64,000 bases of DNA from Undaria pinnatifida. Lineage: Eukaryota; Sar; Phaeophyceae; Laminariales; Alariaceae. The notes under the pieces were generated by a model, which saw only the letters and a program-made list of their open reading frames with translations, did no database searches and was not told the origin of the DNA. The stretch lies in contig JABAKD010000005.1 in assembly GCA_012845835.1 (NCBI GenBank), positions 14,129,205 through 14,193,204 on the forward strand. Direction: 5' to 3'. The position numbers and the translations under genes were made by a program. Positions 34,101 through 46,380 of this stretch are shown in pieces (position 1 is the stretch's first letter; each line of letters starts with the position of its first letter).

Positions 34101-37100
34101 GCCATGACCGGCATGGGAGACGTCTCGATGATGCTGGCATGCAAATCGTCAGAGGCAGGGAGATTAAGAATCTGACCATTGGCCAAGAGCATTACGCCAA
34201 GTCAGTCCTGGCGCGATTTGGCAAGGCAGAATGCAACCCAGAGCACACGACGGGGATATGAGCGCAGGTATCCCTCAAGCAACCGGACACGATACTGCTA
34301 GACTATGCGGGCACCGAACTTTATCAGGTCTTCACGGGGTCTCTGATGTTCCTCAGCCAATGCACGCGCTACGATGTCAACCACGCCGTCAACCAACTGG
34401 CCCGAGCCATGAGCAACCCTTTCAAACTACACATGACAGCAGCGAAGCATCTTCTCCGCTATCTAAAGGGATATATGGGGGTGGCACTCACGTACAAGGC
34501 AGGGTGTTTCGAAATGGCCGGGTATTTCGATGCGAGCTGGGGAAATAACCCTGACAACAGCAAGTCAACCTTCGGCTACTGGTTCATGCTGGCTGGAAAA
34601 CTACTAAGCTTAAAAACTGCGCTCCAGAACGTGATGACGCAGTCGACTCTGGAGGCGGAACTCATCCCATTGGCACACGCAAGCAAGAAGCCGGTGTACC
34701 TATCCATCATGATGGCCGAGCTGGGATTTGGAAAGCTGTTGAAAGTGGACCGCTCTTTGGCGACAACACCGGAGCGCAGGAAACACCACCTACAGCTCTC
34801 GCACGGAACACATTGCTCTGTGCTTCTCTTACTTGAAGGAGCTACACTCAAGACCAGCAAAATTGTGATCCACCACGTGGCGATACAGAAACAACTGGCA
34901 GACGTAGGGACTAATCCACTCACGAAAATGCGGTATCGGCACCTACTGAACCTTATCGAGACATACACCACAATATATGAGATCTGAGGATGAACCGAGC
35001 AACCCAAGATCGACCTGAAGGAAGAGGTTCCACAATGACGACGGCAATGAGTACACGTCAAGAAACGACAGAGAGAAAAGACAGTAATAATGCAAAATCG
35101 ACCTGAACGTAGACCAAGTTATGACGACAACGTGCGGATTTTTTACAAACTCTGTAATTTGAGGGCAAGATGGATCGAGATCTGGGAAAGCCATTTGGAC
35201 GAAACCACACGTCATCATCACACATTACTATATCAACATTTACACCATGTCCAACAACCAGGAACGCGAGGAGGCTCACACCGGGAATATTTCCGACGAC
35301 AGTACAGCTGCAGGACAAGAACGGCGAACACGCTTATACGACAGGTATCCCTTCTTGGGAGAAAACTGCAGAGAAGAGGCAGCGGCGGAGATCGCCAACT
35401 GGACCATTAAGCAAGGCATCGAAGACTACTCCGATATGTCATTTGGAACGTTTGTATGGAATGTAATAGAAAGGAGATATGACGACTTGGTGGAAGCCTA
35501 GCGTTTCGTTAAGTTTCTCACCATCGCATGGGCCAAAGCTGCCACGCCAAGTTTAGATCAGATGGCCTCAGCTAGAAAACGTTTCGATAGCAAGCCAAGG
35601 TGGTTGACCGTGAACGGGGGGCATGGAAGAAGTATCACCTAGAGAAGCTCAACGAGCAGGAAGACGAATGCAAGCGCAGCCTTAGTCGTACGAAGGCTAG
35701 ACTCGAAAGAGAGAACAAAGATTGTCTAATGGAACTTGCACACAAACAGTGAGCAGTAATGGATGGTATTAGAGCAGAAATAAGCAGACCTGGTCTGGAG
35801 CGACAGAGGCGATTGCCCATCTAGCCGAATACACCGTTGGCTCTATAACGTCCACCGTGACGCGAAATGTGAGAGCTGAGTTGCGCAATATCGTTAGAGA
35901 GAACTTACCGGCCAACGAGGGGGGGCGATGGAATTGTCTTCGGAAGATCTAAAACATAGCATACGCAGGCTGAGCAAAAATAGGAGGATACACTCTGACA
36001 CGATCTTGTTTCTGCAAATGACGCCTTAAACAAGGAAATTTGAGTAAAGCTGAGCAGAGAAAGATGACACAATCTGACACGGTATTTTTTGCAAACTACG
36101 GCTCAAACCAGCACATTATTAGTGTGACTATGGCCTAACATACTTGGTATGGTAATTTTATCTAAGGGGGAGTGTTAAGTAGTAGGGTCCACACGGAACC
36201 CATCTGTTAAAGGTAGGTGTCCATCACATGGCTAAATGAGTATATGCAGAGTACTGAGTAAGCTGTCGAACCATGTGATAAAAGTAGTTTCTTTTGTATG
36301 GAAGAGGACACATATATGGTACTGCGTTCCACCAAGTAATAACGCGTTGACTGGTCACGTGCGTAAGACCAAAGCGTTGACAAGGTCACGTGCGTAAGAT
36401 CAAAGTGTTTACTACGTCACGTGCGTAAGATCGACCTGGGTGTTGTATGTAGTGGATACCACCATACAAGATAATTTGTTAGAGTAAGAGGAAGAGACAC
36501 GAGTACTTACACATCGAAATCACTCTTCGCGTCTGCTGCTGAACTTGGACAGTTCATAGTGACATAAGTGTTTGTTGGCCCAACGAGAGCCAATTGAAAG
36601 TGATCCACCCTCGTTTAAACCATCATCAGTCAGGCTCGAGTTCGTCTCGCCACGACTCGTTTTTTGCCTCTGAAGACCGTCATAGGTCAGGCACCACCAC
36701 AGTTTCAACAGGGACTGGATTGGTAACTCCCGTGTTGAATATCCGAGATATCGAGCGTTTGGGGGGCCATTTCACTTCGGATAGTGCACACTTCAAAATC
36801 TATATATTTGTCTCAATATTAGCAGAATTAAACAATTTGAACGGCCGACGCTTTTACGATCTCTCACACTACCACGTCCAACGTGTTGGACGATAATTTT
36901 GCGTTATCTACTTGCCCGTCCATGGTGGCATCTTACTCCTTGCATGTATTCTCGGAATCGTAGACATTCGTGGAGATATGCAGGTTGGTCCACCTTCATC
37001 TCGACAAATATTTCGCGAATTAAAAGGGCATTGAACAATAGAAGGTATAACCTCAAGCGTGTTCAACCCACCAATTGAGATCCTAGCGAGAGGTTCCTGC

Positions 37101-40100
37101 GCGTGCACTGAGTCGGTGGAGATTCAGGTCTGACCGGCTTGATAGATTGTATTTGTCTACTATAGAGAGAAACGCGCTCACGTTTGCACTTCCTTGGTGA
37201 CAACATGATGACGTAGAGATCAAAGAAGAACGTTTTCGTCCCCCCAGGAACTCTACACTCGGCCCAAACACAAATCGAGGAAGATATAAAAGCGCGACCT
37301 CATAAACATTGCCATGCATGGTCTAGCAGTGTAAGGAGGCGTGTTGCGAAACCAAAGAGCAGCATTCGGTCGATACTGGGTTCAGGAGGCCTCGGAGACT
37401 TCGGAAAACGCAGTAGGCTAAAATTGCTTTTCCCCTACACCTAGCACGGTCCGGGCACCGGAGAGGCGCGGATGTTTTGTACGGGGGCTGCTACCTCGAA
37501 TATCCTCTTTGGGTCTCATTTATAGAGGAGCTCTGTACAGCACTTACAAACTTGCCATATAGGTTGTCAGGAATTTCGATAGGGGTAAGGATAGGGATAT
37601 AAACAACGAGGGTAGAAAATCGGTAACAAAATTGACGCTTGAACCGATTAGATATCCCACGAGTGAGGAAGACGGGCAACACCGCCGAACTACTGCGTAA
37701 GTGATAACTTTGTTCGTCGGGTGAACGGCCCGGTCAAACACAAAAGGTTTCGCGAAAAGGTGCTGTATAATGATGTATCGTAACACGAGTCAGTCAATGA
37801 CATCCTAGAGCTGTGTGGAAACACGTAGCAGAAATGACACCCTCGACTGTGTAACAGTATCATCAGATTGCCACGTTAGGATTAGGGTTTGTACACAATA
37901 TCAACGTACTTGTTGCGATCTATGGTGTATGTCAACACTAGTAAAATGTTTTCGGGCAGGCCGGACTACGCTGGGTTTGAGTGGACGATTCTCAAGAAAT
38001 AGCTCATCTGGACCGAAACGAGCTGGACCTAAGTGATGGATACTTTATTTCGAAAGCAAAAGTCGCAAGAACCTAGTGAACATTGGTTTGCAGTGGCACG
38101 CCTCCTATCGTAGCGGTCGAACGTCAATAGTGTCTCGTGAGTTCATGTCCGCTTGCTCGGCCTCTTGTCCCATTTGTTTTTTTTTCACGCTGCGCGTAAA
38201 AACAGTTGGACACGTTCGCTATATCCAACGAAACACGGGCAACGCATGCGTCGGTGGAGGTTTCAACGCCGTCAGGGTCACTATCTCCCGCCGTCGAACC
38301 CAGCATAGCTTCCGCCCGCAGCACGCAGCAGGTGCTCCGATTGCGCTGGGACGCCGACGGTAACAAAGGAGAAGACAAAGAGTGCACTGTACCGGTCGCG
38401 CGGCTTCGACAGCACTGCAACTCGGCAACTGCGCGCAACCTACGTCAGAAATTCGGCAGCACAACCGAGGTGGCAAACCCCGATCCTAATCCGGTGTTGT
38501 GGGGCAAAGGCGTTTTGACCTCAGACGAAGGAGACGGACCTCGTCACTTCGAGTACAAACAAATTATGGAAGACGATCAACAGGCGACCCCAGCGGCATC
38601 ACCATCACCCTCGTCGCAAACGGCGGCGTGCAGACTCCTTTCCCGCCTGAAGTCGCACGGAATTGTGCTAGTTCGAGGTGTCCCCACGGATGTTTCAAGC
38701 ACTGAGGCGTTTGGGCTGAAGCTAGGAAGACACCACATGGGCACATCGTCAGGGTCAAACGGGTGGAGTGTCTCGACGGCGGCTGCGGAAAGCGAATACT
38801 CATCGATCGACACTGCTTACACAAGGGACGCCTTGTTGCTGCACACTGACTGCGCGTTCCTCAAGGAACCTCCTGGGCTCGAGGTGAACTCATTTTCTTT
38901 ACGGGGGGAGGGATGGCGAACGTTTGGTTAGTTGGAACCTGTTTGCGCGAGCTATTACCACTATACGATTTGAGCCAGAAAATGCTTTCGTAATTACGAG
39001 ACGTGTTAACTCCAGAACGATATTCGGAAACGTCATGATATTGTAGCAACATGGTATCTTTTGTATACCTTCCCATGTAGCTATTATGTCGCCATGGGTT
39101 TGTCCATCGGGTCTCACTTTCAGAATTGTGTAATTAAATTTAAGAAATAGATGATAGCTCTTCGTAGGGCTAGCATACAGGTACTTCTGCAAAGAGTCAA
39201 CCCGCGAAAGCAATGCATTCCTTCGAAATGTCAGTTTTGTTCAAAAGTCACCGAAATATTAAATATGTTTTCGATACTGGAGGGTTCCACCGACGGGAGA
39301 ACGCGAGGATCGGGGGGGAGGAGGAATCGGTGATCACTTTCGAGGCTTCACGTGCGTAGCCCTGGGAGTACAGCAAAGCACGAGTGGAGCGACACTCGCC
39401 TTGCCAATTAATGGGCGTCCAGCGTAAGCTGGTCAGCTGCTGTGATTGGGGTTGCACTTTGTGAGCCGAACAGTTTATGATATAATGGTAATGTCAATGT
39501 TGATGTTAGTGTTACTGTTACTGTTGATGTTGATGTTGATGTTGATGTCGATGGTAGTGTTAATGCTAATGTTAATGTTGCGGTTAGCTCTTAAAGTGAC
39601 GAGCGACCACTGAGTCTGCTGTAGTAAGTTTCCGGGTATATTTGGTTTTGGGAATATTAGCCGTAAAATCTTGGTTGGGTTGTGAGAACGAATTCCTTTG
39701 AAAAAAATTTCGGGTGATTGATCATCATAATGCGCTCCTCGTGTTAGGAGCACAGGCAGTTCTGAGAATATACTGCTCCCCTACCGCCGTGGGAGGGCGC
39801 ATTGAAATCGAGTGACAAGCCTCATGTATTGGAATTAAGTAAGAAGCCTCAAAAAGCAGAGGCAGCACCGTAACGGCAGCACTAGCATGTCTTTTGCTCA
39901 AGACATTGTTACGACGGGTGACAAAAATGATCAGAACTAAACATGTTATAAAGAAGTGGAATATATACCTTTTTTCTGTGTTTTGTCGGTGCTCATTGCT
40001 GTAGTCCTCCGTTGAACTAATACAGTTGTTTGCAATCTCGGGGCAGACGAGGCGCGTGGTACAATATGATACGTTAGGGGCAGCAGTATATTTTTTGTTG

Positions 40101-43100
40101 GTCTTTTGGGTGTTTTGGTTTGTCTGGAGTGAGTGTTTTCTAAATGACGGGGCTCCTCAAGCCAAACCAAAAATCGTCGGAAACAGAAAGGAAATTTTGT
40201 TTTTATTTGTTTGTCGTTCTATACCTACGCCATACCAGGTATGTCATTTTTCGTCCGGTCATCAGTTTTATTTTTCTCCGAATATTTTTAGGTTTTTTTT
40301 TCAGGACATGTGTAATAAGCAGGTTTTTTTAGACTCTTCAAGTGGGGGATAGTATTAGAAAAAATGAGGTTGTGCACCTCTGTTGTAGCACGCGTCACGA
40401 TGTAATGGTTTCAACCTGGGAGTGTTAACCAACTACAGCGTGGAAACGTATGGTGCTAATTGCACAAAAATCGATATTTGACGAACAATCTAAGGGGTGA
40501 ATACCACTTTCTACGTTGTTCAATCAAGCGACAGGGCCATGTTCGGGAAGGGGGGGGGGTCGCAATGAACGCAATGCAAGTCTAAACGCTGTGACGCCGA
40601 GGTATTGACTTGTGAAAGATAGAACACACTTCAATAACTAATTCATTGCAACTCCAACATTGGGATCTTTCAAAGTAGTAGGCCAATGACTTGGTGTATA
40701 GCACCTAACGAAGTTACTGTTGTTGTTACTGCGGGGCGTCTAACGCGATGATGGTGGCAGACAGAAGCGCGTGTGCTGAGTCGTGTGTGTATCTCTACCT
40801 CAAGATGTTCCGACGAGAAGTTTCGTCCTGCTGGGGTTTCATGTAATCCATGTTTGATCCGAACTCAATCGCGCTACAACTTAACGCTATATCACAGTTA
40901 CGTATAAATGTGCCTGTAAACACGGTGTTGATATTGCAAGTAGACGAGCACGGACAAGGCAACGGTGGCAACTATTGATCGCGAAGCGCACCCGTAATGC
41001 TAGTGAGATGTCAGCAACACTGATAATTTTGTCACCATTCATATATTGAGATACTGGTCTAAACCCGTAAGGTAGAGCTCGTAGTGGTCCATGCAAGATG
41101 CATGTGTACCTACTTCGAAGTTTGTCGATATGTTGAAAACTAACAGCGTGGAAAAACGACGGGGTGCAGTTGGCTGTCTTCATAGGGGCATATGCGAAAA
41201 TATCCGTACGATTTACTTGAAATGAACCACCAAACCTCCGCTCGTGTAACCCACGTCTCTTGTGCAGGTGTTCAACTGCCAAGTACAGGCAGCCGACGGT
41301 GGTGCGAGCTTCTACGTCGACGGTTTCGCGGTTGCCGAACGCCTGCGTAAGGAAAACCCTGAGGCGTTTGAGTTTTTTACGAAGACTTCGTTGACGTACC
41401 AATCCTTCGAGGATGGATATTATTACGTTACCGATGGTCCGATTTTTCGGATGGGCCCTAACGGCTTCGTCGATCAGGTACTGCCCACTTAATGATCCGT
41501 GATTTGGTGATGTCTGAACTCAGCCAAGGACTTGAAAATGAACGTCTTCCCATTCCTCTGGAATGCGTATAGGAATCACACCGAGTGCGTCCTCTATGTT
41601 GGTGCCGATAATTGTTGTCATCCTATAATCTACCGTACGGTTCCTTGCATCGGATCCCTACCCAAGGTCAATGCCTTTGAGCGAAAATCCCTGACCCATA
41701 CGATCAGCAGCCGGGCTTTTAAGTAACGTTTTTCAGCGAGAGTAGGGGGTCTTGACGATCTGGCACACGTTACCTAGGTTGGATATGTACTGCGCAGATC
41801 CAGCTGAACTCATAAAAAAAGATATACACTTAGGATTTTGACTGTGTAGCTTTTCTCTATCCGATACATCGTTTGTATGTGCAACCTTTTCCTCTGTTGT
41901 TATCCGCACTTCCGATGTCGATGGAGGTGAGGCACAGCGACTCCCACCGGGCACCGTTGGACTACATGTCCATCGACGACATCGATCGGTTCTACGAGTA
42001 CCACAAGCCTCTGTCAGCGATAATGAGGTATGGGTTTTGATACCGTCGTTAGTTAAGCACTGATTGCCCTGGAGTTCGTTTAGTGAAGGCATGTACGTAC
42101 GTAAGGAGGTATTCAATCGAAACGGCTTCGGTCTCAACTGCCACCGCACGGTGTTACATTCATTTCGAACATGATCGTGGCAGTCGTGGCGCGTGTAGAT
42201 GGCAGCTGTGGCAGATTCACGGCGTACTTGAACGACATTTTGATGATAGGAACAGGGTTGGCGATGCGTGCCCTGCGCTTCGTCTCTTGAGAGGCTCATG
42301 GCGGCCCCATACGTTTCGGTCAGAGCAGGCCAAGTGTTAAATGCTATGCGAATGGGGGATCACGACAATTTACGTGCTCGACTCGTGCGTTATACAATTC
42401 CTAATGCAGGGACCCTTCCCTGACTGAGCGCGTTCTTCTTACGCCGGGGGACACGGTGATTTTCGACAACCACCGAGCCCTGCACGGGAGGGATTCGTAC
42501 GAGGTGAGCAAAAATGTTTGCCAAGGACTCATACATCCGCGAGTTGCAAGTCATTTTCCATCCGAGGAGACTAATCTCCTGTTGTATTTGTTTTCTGAAA
42601 CGGCAATGCTGACTTGACATTTTTTCGGAGTACACTGTAGTACTGTACTGCGCCTGTACTGTACTGTACTGTTCTGTACGGTAGTGTGCCTCATGTAGTT
42701 CTGTAATGGTTTGGGTATATTTTTTTCTACCATAGCAACATCGGCTGAACGGCGATGGATGCCGATGTTGTCAACATGTTGGAGCGGTTTGGGTAAAGCT
42801 TGTAGCATGTATTTTCTGTCACCGCACCACTGCCGTCCGTGCTGTCGTCATTGAACAATATTTATATCCAGCATAATATGGCACACATCATACTACATGG
42901 GAACGGCGTGGGAAGCCAACCAGCACCGTCCGATTGAACACAACTCGATCATCGAACGAAGCCATTTCAATATTTTCGGTTCATGAATAGCTTTCGAAGG
43001 CACTACGCTTAACGCCCCGCAAACCATACTTGTTATGGGAAAAACTAACATGTCGTTCGTCCATGCAGGGTTCGCGGACTATGGTGGGGTGCTACATCGG

Positions 43101-43143
43101 CATGGACGAGGCCAAGTCTGAGGCCCGCATGCGGGGGATTTAG
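27823..43143 (+). CDS. Gamma-butyrobetaine/trimethyllysine dioxygenase-like enzyme, six exons
   Basis: Proposed exons: 27823-28149, 38206-38883, 41268-41477, 41927-42027, 42410-42503 and 43069-43143. All introns are GT..AG, phases fit, and the total is 494 codons plus stop. Family members are Fe(II)/2-oxoglutarate hydroxylases of carnitine biosynthesis, about 390-420 residues in animals. The extra length here is a basic N-terminus (MALQLAVRRLANCSVRG) that looks mitochondrial, plus low-complexity linkers. Exon 1 has the N-terminal domain signature LSWVDGHESHFSLKWLRDH. Exon 2 holds the iron-binding HTD (LLHTDCAFLKEPPGLE). Exon 3 has GASFYVDGFAVAERLRKENP. Exon 5 has PGDTVIFDNHRALHGRDSYE with the third iron ligand His. 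Exon 6 gives the terminal GCYIGMDEAKSEARMR. All catalytic ligands are present and no exon is broken. The exact substrate (butyrobetaine or trimethyllysine) cannot be told. Intron 1 carries a Copia relic. Confidence 0.85.
28150..29455 (+). other. Intron 1, segment before the Copia relic
   Basis: Non-coding apart from chance frames. A 62-codon frame at 29058-29246 has no recognised family. Contains the telomere-like tract at 29284-29309. Confidence 0.6.
29284..29309 (+). repeat. Interstitial TTAGGG repeats
   Basis: GGTTAGGGTTAGGGTTAGGG with one variant unit at the end (about four units). It is far too short for a telomere and sits inside an intron. Confidence 0.9.
29456..29992 (+). repeat. 5' LTR of the Copia relic
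   Basis: Pairs with 36173-36710. A primer-binding-site-like GGTTATGAGGCTC follows within a few bases of its end. Contains tandem CACGTG motifs near 29645-29715. Confidence 0.85.
36173..36710 (+). repeat. 3' LTR of the Copia relic
   Basis: Starts TGTTAAGTAGTAGG after the polypurine stretch and ends ...TTTCAACA. Three TCACGTGCGTAAGA units lie at about 36355-36430. I found no convincing target duplication. Confidence 0.85.
36711..38205 (+). other. Intron 1, segment after the Copia relic
   Basis: No recognised repeat. Ends in a good polypyrimidine tract (TTTGTTTTTTTTTCACGC) 20 bp before the AG at 38204-38205, the acceptor of exon 2. Confidence 0.6.
38206..38883 (+). CDS. Dioxygenase exon 2
   Basis: 226 codons, phase 0 at both ends, donor GAG|GTGAAC. 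Carries the end of the N-terminal domain (VLRLRWDADGN), a GIVLVRGVPTD segment, and the HTD iron motif in DALLLHTDCAFLKEPPG. Internal Ser/Ala/Pro-rich linkers are longer than in animal homologues. Confidence 0.85.
38884..41267 (+). other. Intron 2
   Basis: 2.4 kb. Contains a degenerate (ATGTTG)n tract at about 39490-39585 and no recognised mobile element. Acceptor CTCTTGTGCAG. Confidence 0.7.
39486..39585 (+). repeat. Degenerate TGTTGA/TGTTAA microsatellite
   Basis: Units such as ATGTTGATGTTGATG mixed with AGTGTTACTG variants, in intron 2. Confidence 0.85.
41268..41477 (+). CDS. Dioxygenase exon 3
   Basis: 70 codons, phase 0, donor CAG|GTACTG. Encodes VDGFAVAERLRKENPEAF and GYYYVTDGPIFRMGPNGFVD, which align directly with the GG.S..VDGF...L and following strand segments of animal butyrobetaine dioxygenase. 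Confidence 0.9.
41927..42027 (+). CDS. Dioxygenase exon 4
   Basis: 33 codons plus 2 nt; donor AG|GTATGG. Encodes SHRAPLDYMSIDDIDRFYEY, matching the N.ATRD......V..FY segment of the family. The acceptor (GATGGAG) is the weakest splice call in the gene. Confidence 0.75.
42410..42503 (+). CDS. Dioxygenase exon 5
   Basis: 94 bp, acceptor AATGCAG, donor GAG|GTGAGC. Encodes the PGD...FDN.R.LHGR..Y signature, with the third iron-binding His and the Arg that usually contacts 2-oxoglutarate. Confidence 0.9.
42637..42682 (+). repeat. Short TGTACTG tandem tract in intron 5
   Basis: Repeated TGTACTG/TGTACT words. Confidence 0.8.
43069..43143 (+). CDS. Dioxygenase exon 6 and stop
   Basis: Acceptor CCATGCAG; 24 codons and TAG. 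GSRTMVGCYIGMDEAKSEAR matches the R.L.G.Y.D.D...SR.R end of the family, so the protein is complete. Confidence 0.88.
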   Translation, partial: GSRTMVGCYIGMDEAKSEARMRGI

Positions 43144-43975
43144 GAAGGAATGAAGAGAACTTAAGATATCTCTATTATGGAAGGGGTGGGGGGTTCTCAG
43201 ACGCTTTCGCGCATGAAGGAGCAGGAAACGTGTATGCTCCGAGCATATCTTCGGCTGTAGATGTATGCTTTATGTGCGTTTCAGAATTTTAAGCAACTAC
43301 CCTCACTCGGACGAACGTGCCCTTCCGGTTAGCATTTCGCTTGTTGATGACATTTATTTTTCCACTGGCTGTATTGAGGCCGTGTTAATATTGTTTGAGC
43401 AATAATGGCTTTGAGTGCAAACCGTCAGGTATGTTTCGGTCCATCGGTGTAGGAGACAAACATGATACGTACAGTACTAAATATGCTCATCGATGGAAGT
43501 TCATGGTGTTCTACCATGCCTGTAGTGCGCGTATTTTGCTAAGGATTTGTCTCAAGTTTGTACCCAGTTGCTCCACACACAGCGTTCGCGACCGTGTCGT
43601 TGGTGGTTGTCGTTTTTACAAAGGCCAGCTTCCTTGGTTCGGGCCCCCACCAGTGCGTGGTTGGGCTCCTACGTAGCCTAGGGACTTTGGTTTGCGAAAA
43701 AACACCAGTCTAACGGAAAGCGCCATATACCGGTAGTTAGCAACCGAAAATCAATGGAAATCGTCGAGAGTGAAAGGTTGTTATTTCAACAAAAATGTTG
43801 AACCCTAAGCGGCATATAATCGAACGCACCTACAAATGAGGAAGAGGGGAAGTGACCTGTGATCACGGCTTTTCCAGATGGTAAGTCGTCTAACATGATT
43901 TTCTCGGTGAGATTCAGAGTTACTGGTTTGAGTGGTTCCAACCCGGTGGCGAAAGAGGGGGTGTAGAATAACTAT
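43144..43975 (+). other. Probable 3' UTR and downstream spacer
   Basis: No other gene recognised. The polyadenylation site cannot be placed from sequence alone. Confidence 0.4.
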
Positions 43976-46212
43976 TTAGTCTAGACTAATAACTTGAACA
44001 TAACCATAACATTATCCTAACGTCGTCATAACATCATCATATCGTCAAAAAACTAACATCATCATGACATCATCGTAACATCGTGATAACATGATCACAA
44101 CTCACCCCTCACTAATAGCATACCGTAGCCTTGATCTGGTACGTACGTGGTTGTGATATCCCATGGCTTCATTGTAACGGTCAGTTCATTCTGCCAGCAC
44201 GCCGCGACCGATAAACGATAAATCAACGTGATTCATCTTCTAGCGGCTCGTGCGATCGAAATTACACCATCTTCAGTGATCAACCTCGCGTTCAAAGGTG
44301 GTGACATAGCATGCCCACGTCACCTCGCTTGGTGTATTTGTGAGATGTATCTCTCTCTTGGATTTAGCGACCCCAGAGCCCCTTATCGGCAGGGCAGAAA
44401 GCATATATATGTGAGACAATATAAATATGTGAAAAGGAGATACAGACAGATATGCTAAAATTGCGGTAAACCGCACTACCGACTTATTGCGTAAGGTATT
44501 CCGTACATACCGTCTGCATGATCGCCTCCCAACCTATGCCAAGCGAAGTATGAACAACGAAGTGACGTAATTGAGCGCTTGTACACCAAGCGTTCCTTTC
44601 AAAACAAAAACGATTCGCATCTCTCCCTTTTGTTCTCAATGGCGGTGACATTGCATGACCACATCACCTCGCCTGTTGTATTTGGCAATATGTTTCTCTT
44701 CCTTGTAATTAGCGACGTCAGAAAAAATTGTATCTACATGATTGTACCTATCAATTGAAATATTCTATCTTTCGATCCATGTACGGTACCAAATTATGAA
44801 GCTTTTGACACGTTGTTTACTACACCTAAGACCTGGGGTGCATACTCCATGAAACATCAAACCTTCTAGAAAAAAAAACATTACCAGGCGGGTGATATAA
44901 AGAGGTGTCTTCTCGCTGCAACAGTCACATTCATCCCCTTCAATGGTTTGTAGTTCCTGCCCACATAATGAAATGCTCGCCCCCCGCCCGCCCCCCCCCT
45001 GATCCCTCTTGTTCAAAAACGCCCCACCTGAAATCAAAATCTGCCAGAGTAATAAACACTACCAGCCAGCTGATATCATATCATCATCCATCTAGCCATC
45101 CATGCCGTAGCTCCAACTCATCTCCGCCCTCCACCCCCCCCTCCCCCTTCTCGTTCCCCGCCCAAGTCGTTCAAACGCCCCACTTACAATTGAAATCGGC
45201 CAGGGTAATAAACAATTTTGAGCAACTGATATCACGTCATTGTCTGTCTAGCCATCCATGGCGTAGCTTTCATCCGCCTTCGCCCCCTCCAACGCCCCTT
45301 CTTTCCCCACACCCCGCACGATCGCCTAGACCCAGCACCGCGCGTATAGCAAGCCCCAACTTATATGAATAATACGCGCGATCGGAGTATCACACACGAT
45401 GTTGCGAACATCTCAGTATCGACCAAATTCTTTATCACATAGCTAGAGTGTATTTCAATATTTCATGTGACCTAAACCTCTTGAACCACCCCCCCCGCCC
45501 CCCCGCCCCTTTTTTTTTTTTTTTGTCCCTCGCTTCCTCTTGCTTAAACGCCCCACCTAATATCGAAATCCGCCAGAGTAATCAACACTTCCACGCCCTG
45601 CATATCGCGTCGTTATCTTTATGGAAACACCCCCGCCCCCAACGCTTCCTCCTTCCCCACCACCCGCACCATCGCCTAGACCTAGCACCACGCGTACAGC
45701 AAACCCCTACATCTGTACGACCTAAAGCCCTCGCCCCCCCGCCCCCCGCCACACCCCTCCCCCCCCCCCCCCACAAGAAGGATTTATAGTTTTGACGCAC
45801 AAATTGACCTGCCCCACCCGTCCCCTCTCCCCCCTCCCCCCCTCCTGCCCCCCTTTTGATCAAAATCAGCCCCCCACGTCCTTAAAAGCTCCGCCCTCCC
45901 CTCACCGGATATTTGACCTACATGATTCACTTGATGAACGGATGCATTTCCTTTCACAGCTGTCATATTTTGTCCCCCTCAGAAACGGGTTTTATAGTTT
46001 CCGCGCACAGACTGCCTAACATCACCCTGTTGACCCTGATAGCTACACTGTAGTTGCAAGGGGAATCGCCGACATATATCCTTAACGAGGACACATAACT
46101 CGTAATACGCGCGATCAAAGTGTCACACACGGCTTGCAAAGATGGGTTTCGACAAAATCCTCGATCTCACAGCTGGAGCGTTTTTTTATTTTCATAATAT
46201 TAGTCTAGACTA
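43976..46212 (+). mobile_element. Composite C-rich repeat, full-length-looking copy E with direct repeats at both ends
   Basis: Bracketed by identical 13-mers TTAGTCTAGACTA (43976-43988 and 46200-46212), whose last 12 bases are a perfect palindrome. The unit is about 2.2 kb. It has a degenerate CATCATAACATC-type tract at about 43995-44100, a part found only here (to about 44310), the part shared with 13600-14330, C-rich modules from 44960, and the terminal block with ACAGCTGGAGCG, a T-run and an AT end. It encodes no transposase or reverse transcriptase I can recognise, so it is non-autonomous or of unknown class. Confidence 0.75.
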
Positions 46213-46380
46213 GACTACAACAATAGCAGTGGCTGAGATATGAAATGGTATTACAAGCGTTTCAAAATGAATAAACGTCCGTGTCATTTCCTGGGTTATC
46301 ACCCGTACTTAGAGGGAAACGACACCGAGGATACGCAATGTCTGAATCAGTTATGCATCCTCGCCGAGAGAGGTTCTGCT

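Larger units (their letters stand above)
29456..36710 (+). mobile_element. Fossil Ty1/Copia LTR retrotransposon in intron 1, broken
   Basis: Two direct LTRs of about 537 bp bracket a 6.2-kb interior. In Copia order it has a gag-like region (about 30417-31400) with a zinc-knuckle-like CYNCQ (near 31205), a protease region, a pre-integrase/integrase region (about 31950-32900), reverse transcriptase (about 33480-34200, with DLKKSLYGLRQSPRNWF) and RNase H (about 34330-34980). An extra region of about 1.1 kb precedes the 3' LTR, and a polypurine stretch (AAGGGGGAG) lies just before that LTR. The LTRs are about 80-85% identical by eye, so the insertion is old. The coding region is broken in many places, of the order of ten or more. 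It shares the gene's orientation. Confidence 0.9.

Noticed and set aside
36711-36900. Target-site duplication of the Copia relic
   Set aside because: Flanks GAGAC and GGGAC do not match convincingly; too old to call.
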